Origin: Halonotius roseus | GTDB lineage: Archaea; Halobacteriota; Halobacteria; Halobacteriales; Haloferacaceae | Assembly: GCF_006861655.1 (NCBI RefSeq) | Contig: NZ_SESI01000002.1 | Span: 124,001-188,000, forward strand | DNA: 64,000 nucleotides | Reading direction: 5' to 3' | Shown: one piece after another, positions 51,495 to 59,523 of the stretch | Position numbering within the stretch: position 1 is the first letter of the stretch | Layout of the letters: each line of letters opens with the position of its first letter | Program-made: the position numbers and the translations under genes | The notes under the pieces: generated by a model | The model's input: only the letters and a program-made list of their open reading frames with translations | Told to the model about the DNA's origin: nothing | Databases searched by the model: none

Positions 51495-52730
51495 ATGAGC
51501 AAGATCACCGAGATCCGCAACGCACGGGTCGTCACACCGACCCGATGTCTGGACGACGGCCGCGTCATCCTGACCGGCGACCGGATCGCACAGGTCGGGG
51601 CGACACCGGACACCACCCTCTCTCGTGCCCGCACGATCGACGCTGACGGCCGGCTCGTTATGCCGGGACTCATCGATCTCCACGGCGATGATATCGAGCA
51701 CCACCACTCGCCGCGGGCCGGTGCGGCGGTACAACCCCGCACCGCGCTGACGACCGCCGACCGAACCAACCTCCTCAACGGGGTCACGACAAAGTTCCAC
51801 GCCGTCGCCTTCGAGGAAGCCCCCGATGACGGCCGGAGTCTGGCGACCGCCTCGGCACTCGCCACCGAGATCAGCCAGGCAACATACACCTTGGGCGACA
51901 ACCGCCTCCACGCTCGGTGTGAGCTGAGCGACGAAAGCGTCACCGCGGTCACCGAGGCCGTCGGTTCGGTCGGCGTCGATCTGCTGTCGGTGATGCACCA
52001 CGCCCCGGGCGACGGACAGTACGACGACGACAGCTTCGAGCGACACTACATCGAGGATCGCAACTGGTCGGCCGACGGCGTCGCCCGCCTCGCCCGACAG
52101 CGGGCGTCGGCCGATCCGACCAGCCGCGACGACCGGGTCGAACGCATCGTCGACCTCGCCGCCCGGGCGGGTGTTCCGGTCGCCTCCCACGATGATGCAT
52201 CGCCGGCCGCAGTCGATCGGATGGCCGACCACGGCGTCACGATCAGCGAGTACCCGCTGACGCTGGATGCGATCAGGCGGGCCGACGCCCGCGGGCTGAC
52301 GACCGTGATGGGCGCGCCGAACCTCCTGCGCGGCGGGAGTCTCTGGGATAATCTGGCCGCCGACACCGCGATCGACGCCGGCTGTGTCGACGTGCTCTGT
52401 GCGGACTACCACCCGCCGTCGCTGCTGGCCGCACCCTTTGTCGACACCGGGGAGTCGCTGTCGACACGGGTTAATCGTGTTACCCGAAACCCCGCTGACG
52501 CCGTCGGGCTCACCGACCGCGGCCGGATCGAGGCGGGGGCCCGCGCGGATCTACTTGTCGTCGATCCCGATCCGACGCCGACCGTCGAGCGGGTGTTCGT
52601 CGGTGGGGAGTCGGTCGCGCGACTGCAGCCGACCGGCTCACCGCAGGCCGAGCCGACCGAGGCCGAACAGGAGCAAACACCGTCGCTGTCGTCGTATCCG
52701 AGCCCCTCGGCGTTCCATCGACAGCGGTGA
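51495..52730 (+). CDS. phnM: PhnM-like metal-dependent hydrolase (alpha-D-ribose 1-methylphosphonate 5-triphosphate diphosphatase)
   Basis: A 411-residue amidohydrolase-fold protein. It has MPGLIDLHGDDIEHH at the start of the barrel, GVTTKFHAVAFEEAP, VMHHAPGDGQY, ASHDDAS, TVMGAPNLLRGGSLWDN and CADYHPPSLLAA, which together match PhnM rather than a generic dihydroorotase. In bacteria PhnM acts within the C-P lyase pathway for phosphonates. Here no other phn gene (phnGHIJL) adjoins, so the role may be different or the pathway genes lie elsewhere. I start at MSKITEIRNARV. Confidence 0.88.
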   Translation: MSKITEIRNARVVTPTRCLDDGRVILTGDRIAQVGATPDTTLSRARTIDADGRLVMPGLIDLHGDDIEHHHSPRAGAAVQPRTALTTADRTNLLNGVTTKFHAVAFEEAPDDGRSLATASALATEISQATYTLGDNRLHARCELSDESVTAVTEAVGSVGVDLLSVMHHAPGDGQYDDDSFERHYIEDRNWSADGVARLARQRASADPTSRDDRVERIVDLAARAGVPVASHDDASPAAVDRMADHGVTISEYPLTLDAIRRADARGLTTVMGAPNLLRGGSLWDNLAADTAIDAGCVDVLCADYHPPSLLAAPFVDTGESLSTRVNRVTRNPADAVGLTDRGRIEAGARADLLVVDPDPTPTVERVFVGGESVARLQPTGSPQAEPTEAEQEQTPSLSSYPSPSAFHRQR

Positions 52731-52817
52731 CTCGGTCGCCGCGGGATCGGCGTAGCCTGTAGCTACCGGTGGGTAGCCGGATTGTACTTACCACAGTCGG
52801 CTTCGACCACCGCGTGT

Positions 52818-53033
52818 ATGGCAGACCACGACACGGATCACAGCCGCCAATGCAGCCGGTGTGGCACCGCCGTCAGCCAACAGTTCGTCCGCGTATTCGG
52901 CATCGGGAAAACGGTGCACGGCTGTCTGAACTGTCGCCCGCGCCGCGAGCTCTCACAGGGTGATGCGGCGCAACGGGAGTCGAACCACCACGACAGTGAG
53001 ACGCTCACCACGTGGCGAGCGAGCGATAACTAA
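52818..53033 (+). CDS. Small zinc-finger protein (DUF7563-like)
   Basis: A 71-residue protein starting MADHDTDHSRQCSRCGTAVSQQ. Two pairs of Cys (CSRCG and CLNC) flank a short beta hairpin with FVRVFGIGKTVHG, making one zinc site. The C-terminal 30 residues are polar (QRESNHHDSETLTTW). The family name is from memory. It follows phnM by 87 bp, perhaps under its own promoter. The function is unknown; such micro zinc fingers are frequent in haloarchaea. Confidence 0.82.
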   Translation: MADHDTDHSRQCSRCGTAVSQQFVRVFGIGKTVHGCLNCRPRRELSQGDAAQRESNHHDSETLTTWRASDN

Positions 53034-53082
53034 CGGATCCAAAATCGGGCGATTGACCGCTATCGATCCCGTCTGACGATCG

Positions 53083-54333
53083 CTATCGATCCCGCCGAAC
53101 GATCTCGCCGGGGTCGGTTCGCGCCCCCGCCGACAGCGTGACACCGGGGTTGATCCCGGTCTGGATGCCGGTGGCGACGTTCGGCCCCAACACCGCCCCG
53201 AACTTCCGGCGACCCGTCGAGACCCGATCGCCTTTGACCGTGAGCGCGACGGGCTCATCGTCGTGTCTGAGGTTGGCGATGTTGGTGCCGGCACCGAGGT
53301 TGACGCCGCGAGCGAGGACGCTGTCGCCGATGTACGAGAGGTGACCGACCGAGGTGTCGGCCATCAGCACACTGTTTTTGATCTCGACGGCATGGCCGAC
53401 GTGGGCGTTCTCGCCGACCAGCGTCGCCCCGCGAACGTAGGCGTTCGGCCCGACCGAGCTGCCAGCCTGGAGCCGTGTCGGCCCCTCGATGACGACGCCC
53501 GGCCCGACGGAGACGCCCGACTCGATGACTACGTCGCCGCGGATCGTCGCGTCCGGATGGATCTCAGCGTCGGCGGCGATCAGCTCGGGGGCGTGACGGC
53601 CCTGTTCGTCGCCAACCACCGCACCGCCATCGGGCGTGGCTGCCGTGGCCGCCGGGCCGGGGAGCCGGCGTTCGTTCGCCGCCAGCAGCTCCCAGGGCCG
53701 GCCGACATCCAGCCACGTCTCGAAGACGGTCGCCCGGAGGCGATCGCGCTCGATGAGCCGCTCCAACACATCGGTGAGCTCGTACTCGCCGCGCTCGCTT
53801 TCCGGCACGTCAAGCAGCTCGACGGCGTCGGCCGGCAGGCTGTAGGCACCGGCGTTGACCAGGTTCGACTGTGGATTGTCGGGCTTTTCGCGTACCGCGG
53901 TGACGACGCCGTCGTCGGTTTCGAGAACGCCGTACTCCGAGGGATTGTCGACGCGAACCGCCCCGACCTGCGGCACCGACCCGAAAAGAGCCGCCAGATC
54001 CGCCGGCTCGTAGATCGAATCACCGTTCAACACGGCAAAGTCGTCGTCGATGGCGTCGGCAGCGGCGGCCAGCGCGTCGGCGGTACCGCGTTGGGCCTGC
54101 TGTTCGGCGTACTGAACCGGAACACCGCGATACTCGTCGCCGATCGCCTCGCGGATCTGCTCGCCGCCGAAGCCGACGGTGACAACGAGCTCGTCGGCCC
54201 CCGCGGTGACGGCGGCGTCGGCGACACCACCCACAAGCGGTTGTCCGGCCACGGGCAGCAGTGGTTTCGGCATCGATTCGGTGAGCGGGCCCATACGCGT
54301 GCCACGTCCGGCAGCGAGGATGACTACCTGCAT
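53083..54333 (-). CDS. Bifunctional sugar-1-phosphate nucleotidylyltransferase/acetyltransferase (GlmU-like)
   Basis: A 416-residue protein. The N-terminal Rossmann domain starts MQVVILAAGRGTRMGPLTESMPKPLLPVAG, with LNGDSIYEP and DVGRPWELL. The C-terminal part (about residues 240-400) is a left-handed beta helix of hexapeptide turns (IHPDATIRGDVVIESGVSVGPGVVIEG). This matches the archaeal GlmU-type enzymes that make UDP-GlcNAc or dTDP-glucose-like sugars. Acetyltransferase activity is likely but not certain. A GlmM-type gene lies 2.5 kb away, which supports amino-sugar nucleotide synthesis. Confidence 0.9.
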   Translation of the reverse strand: MQVVILAAGRGTRMGPLTESMPKPLLPVAGQPLVGGVADAAVTAGADELVVTVGFGGEQIREAIGDEYRGVPVQYAEQQAQRGTADALAAAADAIDDDFAVLNGDSIYEPADLAALFGSVPQVGAVRVDNPSEYGVLETDDGVVTAVREKPDNPQSNLVNAGAYSLPADAVELLDVPESERGEYELTDVLERLIERDRLRATVFETWLDVGRPWELLAANERRLPGPAATAATPDGGAVVGDEQGRHAPELIAADAEIHPDATIRGDVVIESGVSVGPGVVIEGPTRLQAGSSVGPNAYVRGATLVGENAHVGHAVEIKNSVLMADTSVGHLSYIGDSVLARGVNLGAGTNIANLRHDDEPVALTVKGDRVSTGRRKFGAVLGPNVATGIQTGINPGVTLSAGARTDPGEIVRRDR

Positions 54334-54683
54334 GGTCGATCGATCGCGTGGCTGGTGGTTTGCTATACAGCGACTACCGATGAGAGCCGCCAGAAAGACG
54401 CGATCGTTGACAGCTCTATCGTGGGAGCCCGCTGTCGACGGCTGGCTCCGGAGATCGGTCGCTGTGGGGCTGGTCGGTGCCGCTGGATCGACGTGGGAGC
54501 ACCGCCGCGCCCCGAAGCCGGCGACTACGTACCAGCTACGATACAGTTACGCCACCGACAGCCGAACCTACCACACGCCGGGAGCCGACTCCGGACGCGA
54601 CGGGTGTCGACAGCGCGTCGCTGGTCGCTCACTGTAAGCCGAGCGAACCGCATGCAAGCAGCTCTATAACAAACTCCCGCCCG
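54334..54683. other. Intergenic region, GlmU-like to ferritin-like gene
   Basis: A 350-bp divergent gap. It contains a TATA-like box CTCTATAAC at 54662-54670 for the right gene and TGCTATACAG near 54361-54370 for the left. An open frame from 54380 to 54637 (85 codons, MRAARKTRSLTALSWEPAVDGWL) shows no clear family and ill-fitting promoter spacing; it might be a decayed gene piece. Confidence 0.4.
54662..54670 (+). promoter_or_regulatory. TATA box of the ferritin-like gene
   Basis: CTCTATAAC. Transcription would begin near 54690-54696, which lies after the ATG at 54684 but before the two GTG codons at 54699 and 54702. Confidence 0.55.
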
Positions 54684-55640
54684 ATGGTGGGGGAGAGTGT
54701 GGTGAATCCAACTGACAACGACGAACGGACCGACACGGGATTGCTCGGCAACACCCGACGGCAGTTCATGGTCGGCGCGGCCGGCGTCGCCGCCGGAAGC
54801 GCGCTCATCGGACCGGCGGTCGGGCAAGCCGAAGAAGACGAAGAAGAGGACGATCAACCGATCGAAAACGACTTCGAGGACGACGTGGCGATCCTCAACT
54901 ACGCGCTGACCCTAGAGTATCTCGAAGCCCGGTTTTACGCGGAGGGCCTTGAGACGATCGGCGAGGAACGCCTCTGTAGCTGTCCGGCGGTGCCCGAAGA
55001 CAGCCCGCTGCAGGAGCGGTTGTTCGACGAGATCCAAACGATCCAACAGCACGAAGAACAGCACATCGAGACGCTCATCGATGCGATCGAGGCACTCGGC
55101 GGCGAGCCGATCGAGGAACCCGCCTTCGACTTCGGGATCGCCGTGGAGTACCCGATGGCGTTCCTCGGGACGGCAGCCCAACTTGAGGACGTTGGTGTCT
55201 CAGCGTACGCGGGTGCGGCCCCGGATATCGAAGCCGAAGAGCTTCTCCCACCCGCACTCGGCATTCACAGCGTCGAGGCCCGACACGCCTCATTCCTGCG
55301 GACGATCACCAACGAGACCGGCTTCCCGAACGTGATCGACGAAGCGCGGTCGCGCGATGAGGTACTCGATATCGCCAGCGACTACATCGTCGAGGGTGAA
55401 GAGGCCGAAGACCCAGAGGAAGACGATGATGCCGAGGAGCCGGCCGAAAACGAGACCGATGAACCGACAGAGAATGAGACCGAGGAGCCGGTCAATGACA
55501 CGGAGGAACCGGCGGACAACGTCACCGACGAGCCGGATAACGTGACCGAAGAACCAGCCGTCAACGACACGAACGGTGATAACCTGACCAACGGTGACAA
55601 TCTGACCAACGGTGACAATCTGACCGACAACGGAAGCTAA
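54684..55640 (+). CDS. Tat-exported ferritin-like protein with sequon-rich acidic tail
   Basis: A 318-residue protein. A twin-arginine signal (NTRRQFMVGAAGVAAGSALIG) precedes a four-helix ferritin-like domain: LNYALTLEYLEARFYAEGLE, IQQHEEQHIETLIDAIEALGG and VEARHASFLRTIT, with Glu/His positions able to bind iron. The tail of about 85 residues is acidic with many N-glycosylation sequons (ENET, VNDT, DNVT, DNLT) and ends in three NGDNLT repeats (18 bp each, 55575-55628). The ATG is uncertain: the TATA box at 54662-54670 points to GTG at 54699 or 54702. It probably acts outside the cell. Confidence 0.85.
   Translation: MVGESVVNPTDNDERTDTGLLGNTRRQFMVGAAGVAAGSALIGPAVGQAEEDEEEDDQPIENDFEDDVAILNYALTLEYLEARFYAEGLETIGEERLCSCPAVPEDSPLQERLFDEIQTIQQHEEQHIETLIDAIEALGGEPIEEPAFDFGIAVEYPMAFLGTAAQLEDVGVSAYAGAAPDIEAEELLPPALGIHSVEARHASFLRTITNETGFPNVIDEARSRDEVLDIASDYIVEGEEAEDPEEDDDAEEPAENETDEPTENETEEPVNDTEEPADNVTDEPDNVTEEPAVNDTNGDNLTNGDNLTNGDNLTDNGS
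55575..55628 (+). repeat. 18-bp tandem repeat, three units
   Basis: The units GGTGATAACCTGACCAAC (55575), GGTGACAATCTGACCAAC (55593) and a partly diverged third (55611) encode NGDNLT repeats, each carrying one glycosylation sequon at the end of the ferritin-like protein. Confidence 0.8.
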
Positions 55641-55856
55641 CCAACAGCTCACTCGCCGGACGAACCCGCGGCCTCGGTCACCCCGTTTCGTTCTCCCTGG
55701 GGATCGCAGGGTTCTACGCCGGAGGCGCAAGGTTGCAAAACGCACGCTGTCGGCTGAACTTGGATAGCCGACACACCCGATTTTGATCGCTGATAGTACC
55801 GTTGAACGAACGGCGTATCGATCACAGAACGAGTCGACAGGAGACCCAAACAACGT

Positions 55857-56456
55857 ATGGCAGACAAAAAACGCGATCGAGACAAGCAAGGCCACGATGC
55901 CGAGCGACGGCAACAAAATCGAGACACCGCCACAGAGCTGGAACGATGGGGCGAAACCGAGCCGGCGGTACCCCCCGACGTGCTCGCCGAATTCGAGACG
56001 GAGCTCGAAGCAGTACGCTTCCCGGCGACTGGCGCAGAACTCGTCGCGGCGATCGGCGATCATGAGCTCCAGTCCGTCGACGGGAGCTACAGCGTCGACG
56101 CACTCCTCCCCGAGACAGCCGGGGAGACCTTCGATTCCCCAACCGCCGTCCGGGTGCAGGTACAGCGACCGGCCGTTGCCGCGGCGATGAAGCCGGTCGT
56201 GGAAGCCAGCAAGACGCTGTCGAATGTGGAGTTCAGCTGGACACAGCGCAAGGCCTACGAGAAGACCTTCCAGGCGCTCAAAGCCATTGACGCCGACGAC
56301 AACGATGAAGGGGTCGAAGCCATCAGCGACTGGATCGTTGAGTGGATTCACACCAACGAACAGCTCCCACGCTCCCGGGATGTCCGCCGACAGGCGGCGA
56401 AATTCTGTCGGACAAACGGGTATCAGGTTCGGAGCGACGAGTGGCTCGGGATCTGA
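55857..56456 (+). CDS. Haloarchaeal protein with a DUF5789/DUF2795-like module
   Basis: A 199-residue protein starting MADKKRDRDKQGHDAERRQQ, basic and disordered for 30 residues. It then has FPATGAELVAAIGDHELQ, the block found in DUF5789/DUF2795-like small haloarchaeal proteins, followed by a region with PTAVRVQVQRPAVAAAMKPVVEASKTLSNVEFSW and a C-terminal helical part ending RRQAAKFCRTNGYQVRSDEWLG. The family name is tentative. The function is unknown. It follows the ferritin-like gene by 216 bp. Confidence 0.75.
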   Translation: MADKKRDRDKQGHDAERRQQNRDTATELERWGETEPAVPPDVLAEFETELEAVRFPATGAELVAAIGDHELQSVDGSYSVDALLPETAGETFDSPTAVRVQVQRPAVAAAMKPVVEASKTLSNVEFSWTQRKAYEKTFQALKAIDADDNDEGVEAISDWIVEWIHTNEQLPRSRDVRRQAAKFCRTNGYQVRSDEWLGI

Positions 56457-56626
56457 CATTCCCCTTCGTCTGACTGCTGTCACGCTTCAGATGCAGTATC
56501 AACCGGGTCGTGTGGGTGTGTAGGCAACGAATAACTACATCGTTTCTCGCGGTTGGTACGGCTGTAGCGATCGATAGCGATCATATCCGCTCACTCGTCG
56601 CTACAGGGCGTTGTCGGAACGCCTCT

Positions 56627-56656
56627 CCCCCCACCACCCACCCCCTCCCCCTCCCC
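56627..56656 (-). other. G-quadruplex-forming tract (minus strand)
   Basis: Read on the minus strand it has runs of four, five, five, three, two and six G separated by single bases, enough for an intramolecular G-quadruplex with very short loops. On the plus strand it is a polypyrimidine tract. Confidence 0.6.
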
Positions 56657-56667
56657 GCTTCGGCTCT

Positions 56668-56706
56668 GCCGACCACCGGTGGTCGGCCTCCTACCCCCTC
56701 GTTTTT
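56668..56706 (+). terminator. Possible terminator: 20-bp palindrome then T run
   Basis: The palindrome GCCGACCACCGGTGGTCGGC (56668-56687) can form a perfect hairpin, followed by a pyrimidine-rich stretch and TTTTT at 56702-56706. It lies between convergent genes, where a transcription end is needed. The T run is distant from the stem, so the call is weak. Confidence 0.35.
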
Positions 56707-56844
56707 CACCGTGATAGTGAGGCAGTGTCCCAGCGATCATGCTGTCACACAGCGCGTGTCAACAGCAGTGCCGCGAGTGCTCAAGCAGCTCGACGGGTGC
56801 TCGAATCACGCGGAGCGCGACGTGGTGCCGACGCAACGTGGTGC

Positions 56845-58182
56845 CTACGCGGTCGCAGCGTCCACACGGTCGATCGCGTCGGCGAGCAGCGTGTCGGCCG
56901 CGTCGTCGCTCCGGGCTTCGGCGGTCACCCGGATCAGCGGCTGGGTGCCGCTTGGCCGAACCAACAGCCAGCCGCTGTCGGTCTCGACCCGGACGCCGTC
57001 GGTCGTCGTCACATCCTCGTAGTCGGCGGCTAGCCCGTCGGCGACGCGGTTCATCACGCCGGCTTTGTCGTCGACCTCGATGCTCTCCCGGCGGATCGGG
57101 TACTGTGCAACGGAAGCGACCTGGTCGGCAAGCGAGCCCGCTGTGGCGACCAACGCGGTGAGCTTTGCGGCCGCCAGCGAGCCGTCGGGACACAGCGTTT
57201 CGTCGGGCCAGATCCACGCCCCCGAGGGTTCGCCGCCGAAGACAACCTCATCGCGTGTTGCGGCCTCGGCGACAAACACGTCGCCGACCTGTGTCCGGGT
57301 GACACGCCCGCCGAGATCGGCGATCGCATCATCGACACAGAGGCTGGTGTCGACCGGCGCGGCGACGACACCGCCGCCAGCGGTGGCGACCGCGTGGCGG
57401 GCAAACAGCGCGAGCAACACGTCCTTCGGGACGAACGCGCCGGTCTCGTCGACGGCGACCATCCGGTCGGCATCGCCGTCGTGGGCGATCCCGAGGGCGG
57501 CGTCGCCCGCCGCGACCTGCCCGCAGAGTGCGGTCAGCGTCTCGGCGGTCGGCTCGCTCGGCCGGCCGGGGAACGAGCCGTCGGGCTGGGCGTTGAGCGT
57601 TGTCACGTCGACCCCGAGCTCGCCGAGGGCGGTGGCGGTGACACTTCCAACGCCGTTGCCGACATCGACGACGACTTCCAGCCCGTCCATCGCCGCGGTT
57701 GCGTCCTCACCGATCGCCTCGATGACCGCCCGACTGTGGGCCGCGTCGGCACCCCGATCGCGGCGTCGCTCGCCGGAGCCATCCCACGGCGCGAACGCGA
57801 AGCTGTCGGTCTCGATAATCTCGGTGATCTGCTCACGCCGGTCAGTGTCGAAGGCTTGCCCGGAGGGCGTCCAGAGCTTCAGCCCGTTGTCTTCCGGTGG
57901 GTTGTGTGAGGCCGTCACGGCGATCCCGGCGTCGGCGTTCAGCCGCGCGATGCTGCGGGCAACCGTTGGCGTCGCCGCGAGGCCGAGATCGATCACGTCC
58001 GCGCCGCACTCACAGCAGCCGGCGGCGGCGGCGTCAACCAGAAACCGCCCGGAATCGCGGGCATCGCGCCCGATAACGACCGTCTCGGCTCCATCAGTTG
58101 CGACCGCCCGCCCGACGGCGACCGCGAGATCGGCGGTCACAGTCTCACCGATCGGCCCGCGGATACCGCTTGTTCCAAACAT
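56845..58182 (-). CDS. glmM: Phosphoglucosamine mutase / phosphomannomutase family (GlmM-like)
   Basis: A 445-residue alpha-D-phosphohexomutase. It starts MFGTSGIRGPIGETVTADLA, has the phosphoserine loop AVTASHNPPEDNGLKLW (Ser about 95), the Mg loop GIAHDGDADRMVAVD (about 240), the sugar loop FGGEPSGAWIW and the phosphate loop VRPSGTQPLIRVTAEA. GlmM converts glucosamine-6-P to glucosamine-1-P; related enzymes act on mannose or glucose phosphate. The nearby GlmU-like gene favours GlmM. The TATA-like CATATTCAGG near 58204-58213 lies about 27 bp upstream, so the mRNA is leaderless. Confidence 0.88.
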   Translation of the reverse strand: MFGTSGIRGPIGETVTADLAVAVGRAVATDGAETVVIGRDARDSGRFLVDAAAAGCCECGADVIDLGLAATPTVARSIARLNADAGIAVTASHNPPEDNGLKLWTPSGQAFDTDRREQITEIIETDSFAFAPWDGSGERRRDRGADAAHSRAVIEAIGEDATAAMDGLEVVVDVGNGVGSVTATALGELGVDVTTLNAQPDGSFPGRPSEPTAETLTALCGQVAAGDAALGIAHDGDADRMVAVDETGAFVPKDVLLALFARHAVATAGGGVVAAPVDTSLCVDDAIADLGGRVTRTQVGDVFVAEAATRDEVVFGGEPSGAWIWPDETLCPDGSLAAAKLTALVATAGSLADQVASVAQYPIRRESIEVDDKAGVMNRVADGLAADYEDVTTTDGVRVETDSGWLLVRPSGTQPLIRVTAEARSDDAADTLLADAIDRVDAATA

Positions 58183-58292
58183 GGTTTTTGTGGGGGTATC
58201 TGAGCCTGAATATGTTTGGCTTTAGCCACACGCTACGCCTGTTTGGGCCGATTAGTAGGTGCTCCGTACTGTCGCCGAATGGCGCGTAGCAG

Positions 58293-58301
58293 GTATATAA
58301 C
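58293..58301 (+). promoter_or_regulatory. TATA box of the 111-residue protein gene
   Basis: GTATATAAC, about 33 bp before the ATG at 58330. Confidence 0.6.
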
Positions 58302-58329
58302 AAAGTTATTGATCTGTGAGCCCTCGTAT

Positions 58330-58665
58330 ATGGGGACAACTTCGAGTACCAAGCTGCGGGATGTGACGGATGACCGAACGACCGATACGGGCTGGTATGG
58401 TGTGACTGAAACCATGCCGGAACAGCAGGTGCTGCGGGGGATCGTTACCGTCCGGTCGCCGATGAACAGTGCCGGCGCGCTGACGCTGGAATCACTGGAC
58501 GGCCGCCGAACGTTTCAGGTCGTCGACCATGCAACACCGGAGATCCAAGCCGTGTTGAGTCGGGTCGAGCGGGCGACGAAGATCTCCGTCAAGCTGGTCA
58601 AACTCACCGCAAGAGGCGACCTCTGGCGTGCTGTCGGTGTACAACCCGATTCGACCCGCCCGTGA
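58330..58665 (+). CDS. Small hypothetical protein, 111 residues
   Basis: The protein starts MGTTSSTKLRDVTDDRTTDTGWYGVTETMPEQQ, with a disordered polar N-terminus, then a compact part: VLRGIVTVRSPMNSAGALTLESLDGRRTFQVVDHATPEIQAVLSRVERATKISVKLVKLTARGDLWRAVGV. The strand pattern suggests a small beta-barrel of the OB kind. I do not recognise the family. I start here because the TATA box GTATATAAC at 58293-58301 gives a start site just upstream; a longer frame from 58216 would precede it. Confidence 0.72.
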   Translation: MGTTSSTKLRDVTDDRTTDTGWYGVTETMPEQQVLRGIVTVRSPMNSAGALTLESLDGRRTFQVVDHATPEIQAVLSRVERATKISVKLVKLTARGDLWRAVGVQPDSTRP

Positions 58666-58854
58666 ATCGGTGTCGAACCATCGTCGGTTCGGCGTCGAAC
58701 CACCTATCGATTTAGATACTATTTGTCGTAGCTCTGTCGCCAACTGGCCCGGATAGTTCGATACGCTGACAACAGATGGCTTCCGATCGTCACAGCCGTT
58801 GCGATCGCTGTAGGGATTTCATTACTAACCACCCGAAGCGCGTAGCAAGAAGCG

Positions 58855-58977
58855 ATGACGGAGTTCCTATCCGACAGCGACCGACAACGCATCGCCGAGT
58901 TCCTCGATACCCCCTCCTACGAACGGGATCCCGAGCTACTCATCCCTGACGACGAGGAAACCGCCGAAACCGAGTGA
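58855..58977 (+). CDS. Small acidic protein, 40 residues
   Basis: A short frame starting MTEFLSDSDRQRIAEFLDTP and ending with DDEETAETE. It is acidic, with one amphipathic helix (DRQRIAEFLDT) then a PSYERDPELLIP segment. A TATA-like ATTACTAA about 27 bp upstream suggests a leaderless mRNA. The composition matches haloarchaeal microproteins. It has no recognised domain, and it is followed by the low-complexity minisatellite region. I judge it probable. Confidence 0.6.
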   Translation: MTEFLSDSDRQRIAEFLDTPSYERDPELLIPDDEETAETE

Positions 58978-59134
58978 ACACGGCGGCTTCGCCGCTTTTT
59001 CTGAGGGGTCAGATCAATACCAGCGGAGCGACGCGTCGCGTTCCCAGGCGCGACGCGGCTGAAACACCACCACGAAACTCACCTCGGATCGATCTCGCTG
59101 TATCGATGCCCAGGGTTTGTAGAACCAAGCAGAC

Positions 59135-59229
59135 GAACCAATCGAACCGGTCGAACCGATCGAATCAATCGAATCGAACCGGTCGAATCAATCGAACCGA
59201 TCAAACCGATCAAACCGATCAAACCGACC
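59135..59229. repeat. 9-bp minisatellite array
   Basis: About ten units of 9 bp with consensus GAACCGATC (variants GAATCAATC, GAACCGGTC, AAACCGATC), interrupted once by a 5-bp partial unit. It lies in the 270-bp gap between the 40-residue gene and the convergent winged-helix gene, immediately beyond the stop of the latter. Confidence 0.85.
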
Positions 59230-59247
59230 ACAAAAAGACGCCGCCGG

Positions 59248-59523
59248 CTACGCAAGATTCTGCGCTTCGATCGTCTCCCAGATCGTCGTCCCGCGCTCGG
59301 TGATCCCATAGACCCGGCCCTTCTGGCGTTCCTCGGAGACCAACAGCTCGACAAGCCCGTGTTCGCGCAACCCCTGGAGCGCGCGGGAGATGTGTGTCGT
59401 CGGCCGGTCTGTATCGGTTGCGATCTGTGAGGGGGTTGCCGGCGAGTCCGCAAGCCGCTGGAGGACTTCGACGCGGTACGACGAGGAGATCACGTAGCTG
59501 ATCTCATCCCAATCGTCGCTCAT
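59248..59523 (-). CDS. Winged helix-turn-helix regulator, last gene of the surface-polymer operon
   Basis: A 91-residue winged helix starting MSDDWDEISYVISSSYRVEVLQRLADSPATPSQIATDTDRPTTHISRALQGLREHGLVELLVSEERQKGRVYGITERGTTIW, close to single-domain MarR/ArsR-like haloarchaeal regulators. The start overlaps the stop of the HAD hydrolase gene (ATGA), so it is the fifth and last cistron of a tight operon. It may control the operon. It ends just beside the 9-bp minisatellite. Confidence 0.82.
   Translation of the reverse strand: MSDDWDEISYVISSSYRVEVLQRLADSPATPSQIATDTDRPTTHISRALQGLREHGLVELLVSEERQKGRVYGITERGTTIWETIEAQNLA

Larger units (their letters stand above)
56457..56844. other. Intergenic region with C-rich tract and palindrome
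   Basis: A 388-bp gap between two convergent genes. It holds a poly-C/T tract (56627-56656) and a perfect 20-bp palindrome (56668-56687), then a TTTTT run at 56702-56706. No open frame of interest is seen. Confidence 0.6.

Noticed and set aside
54380-54637. An 85-codon plus-strand frame between the GlmU-like and ferritin-like genes.
   Set aside because: No recognisable fold and poor spacing to the TATA-like site. It could be a decayed gene but cannot be supported.
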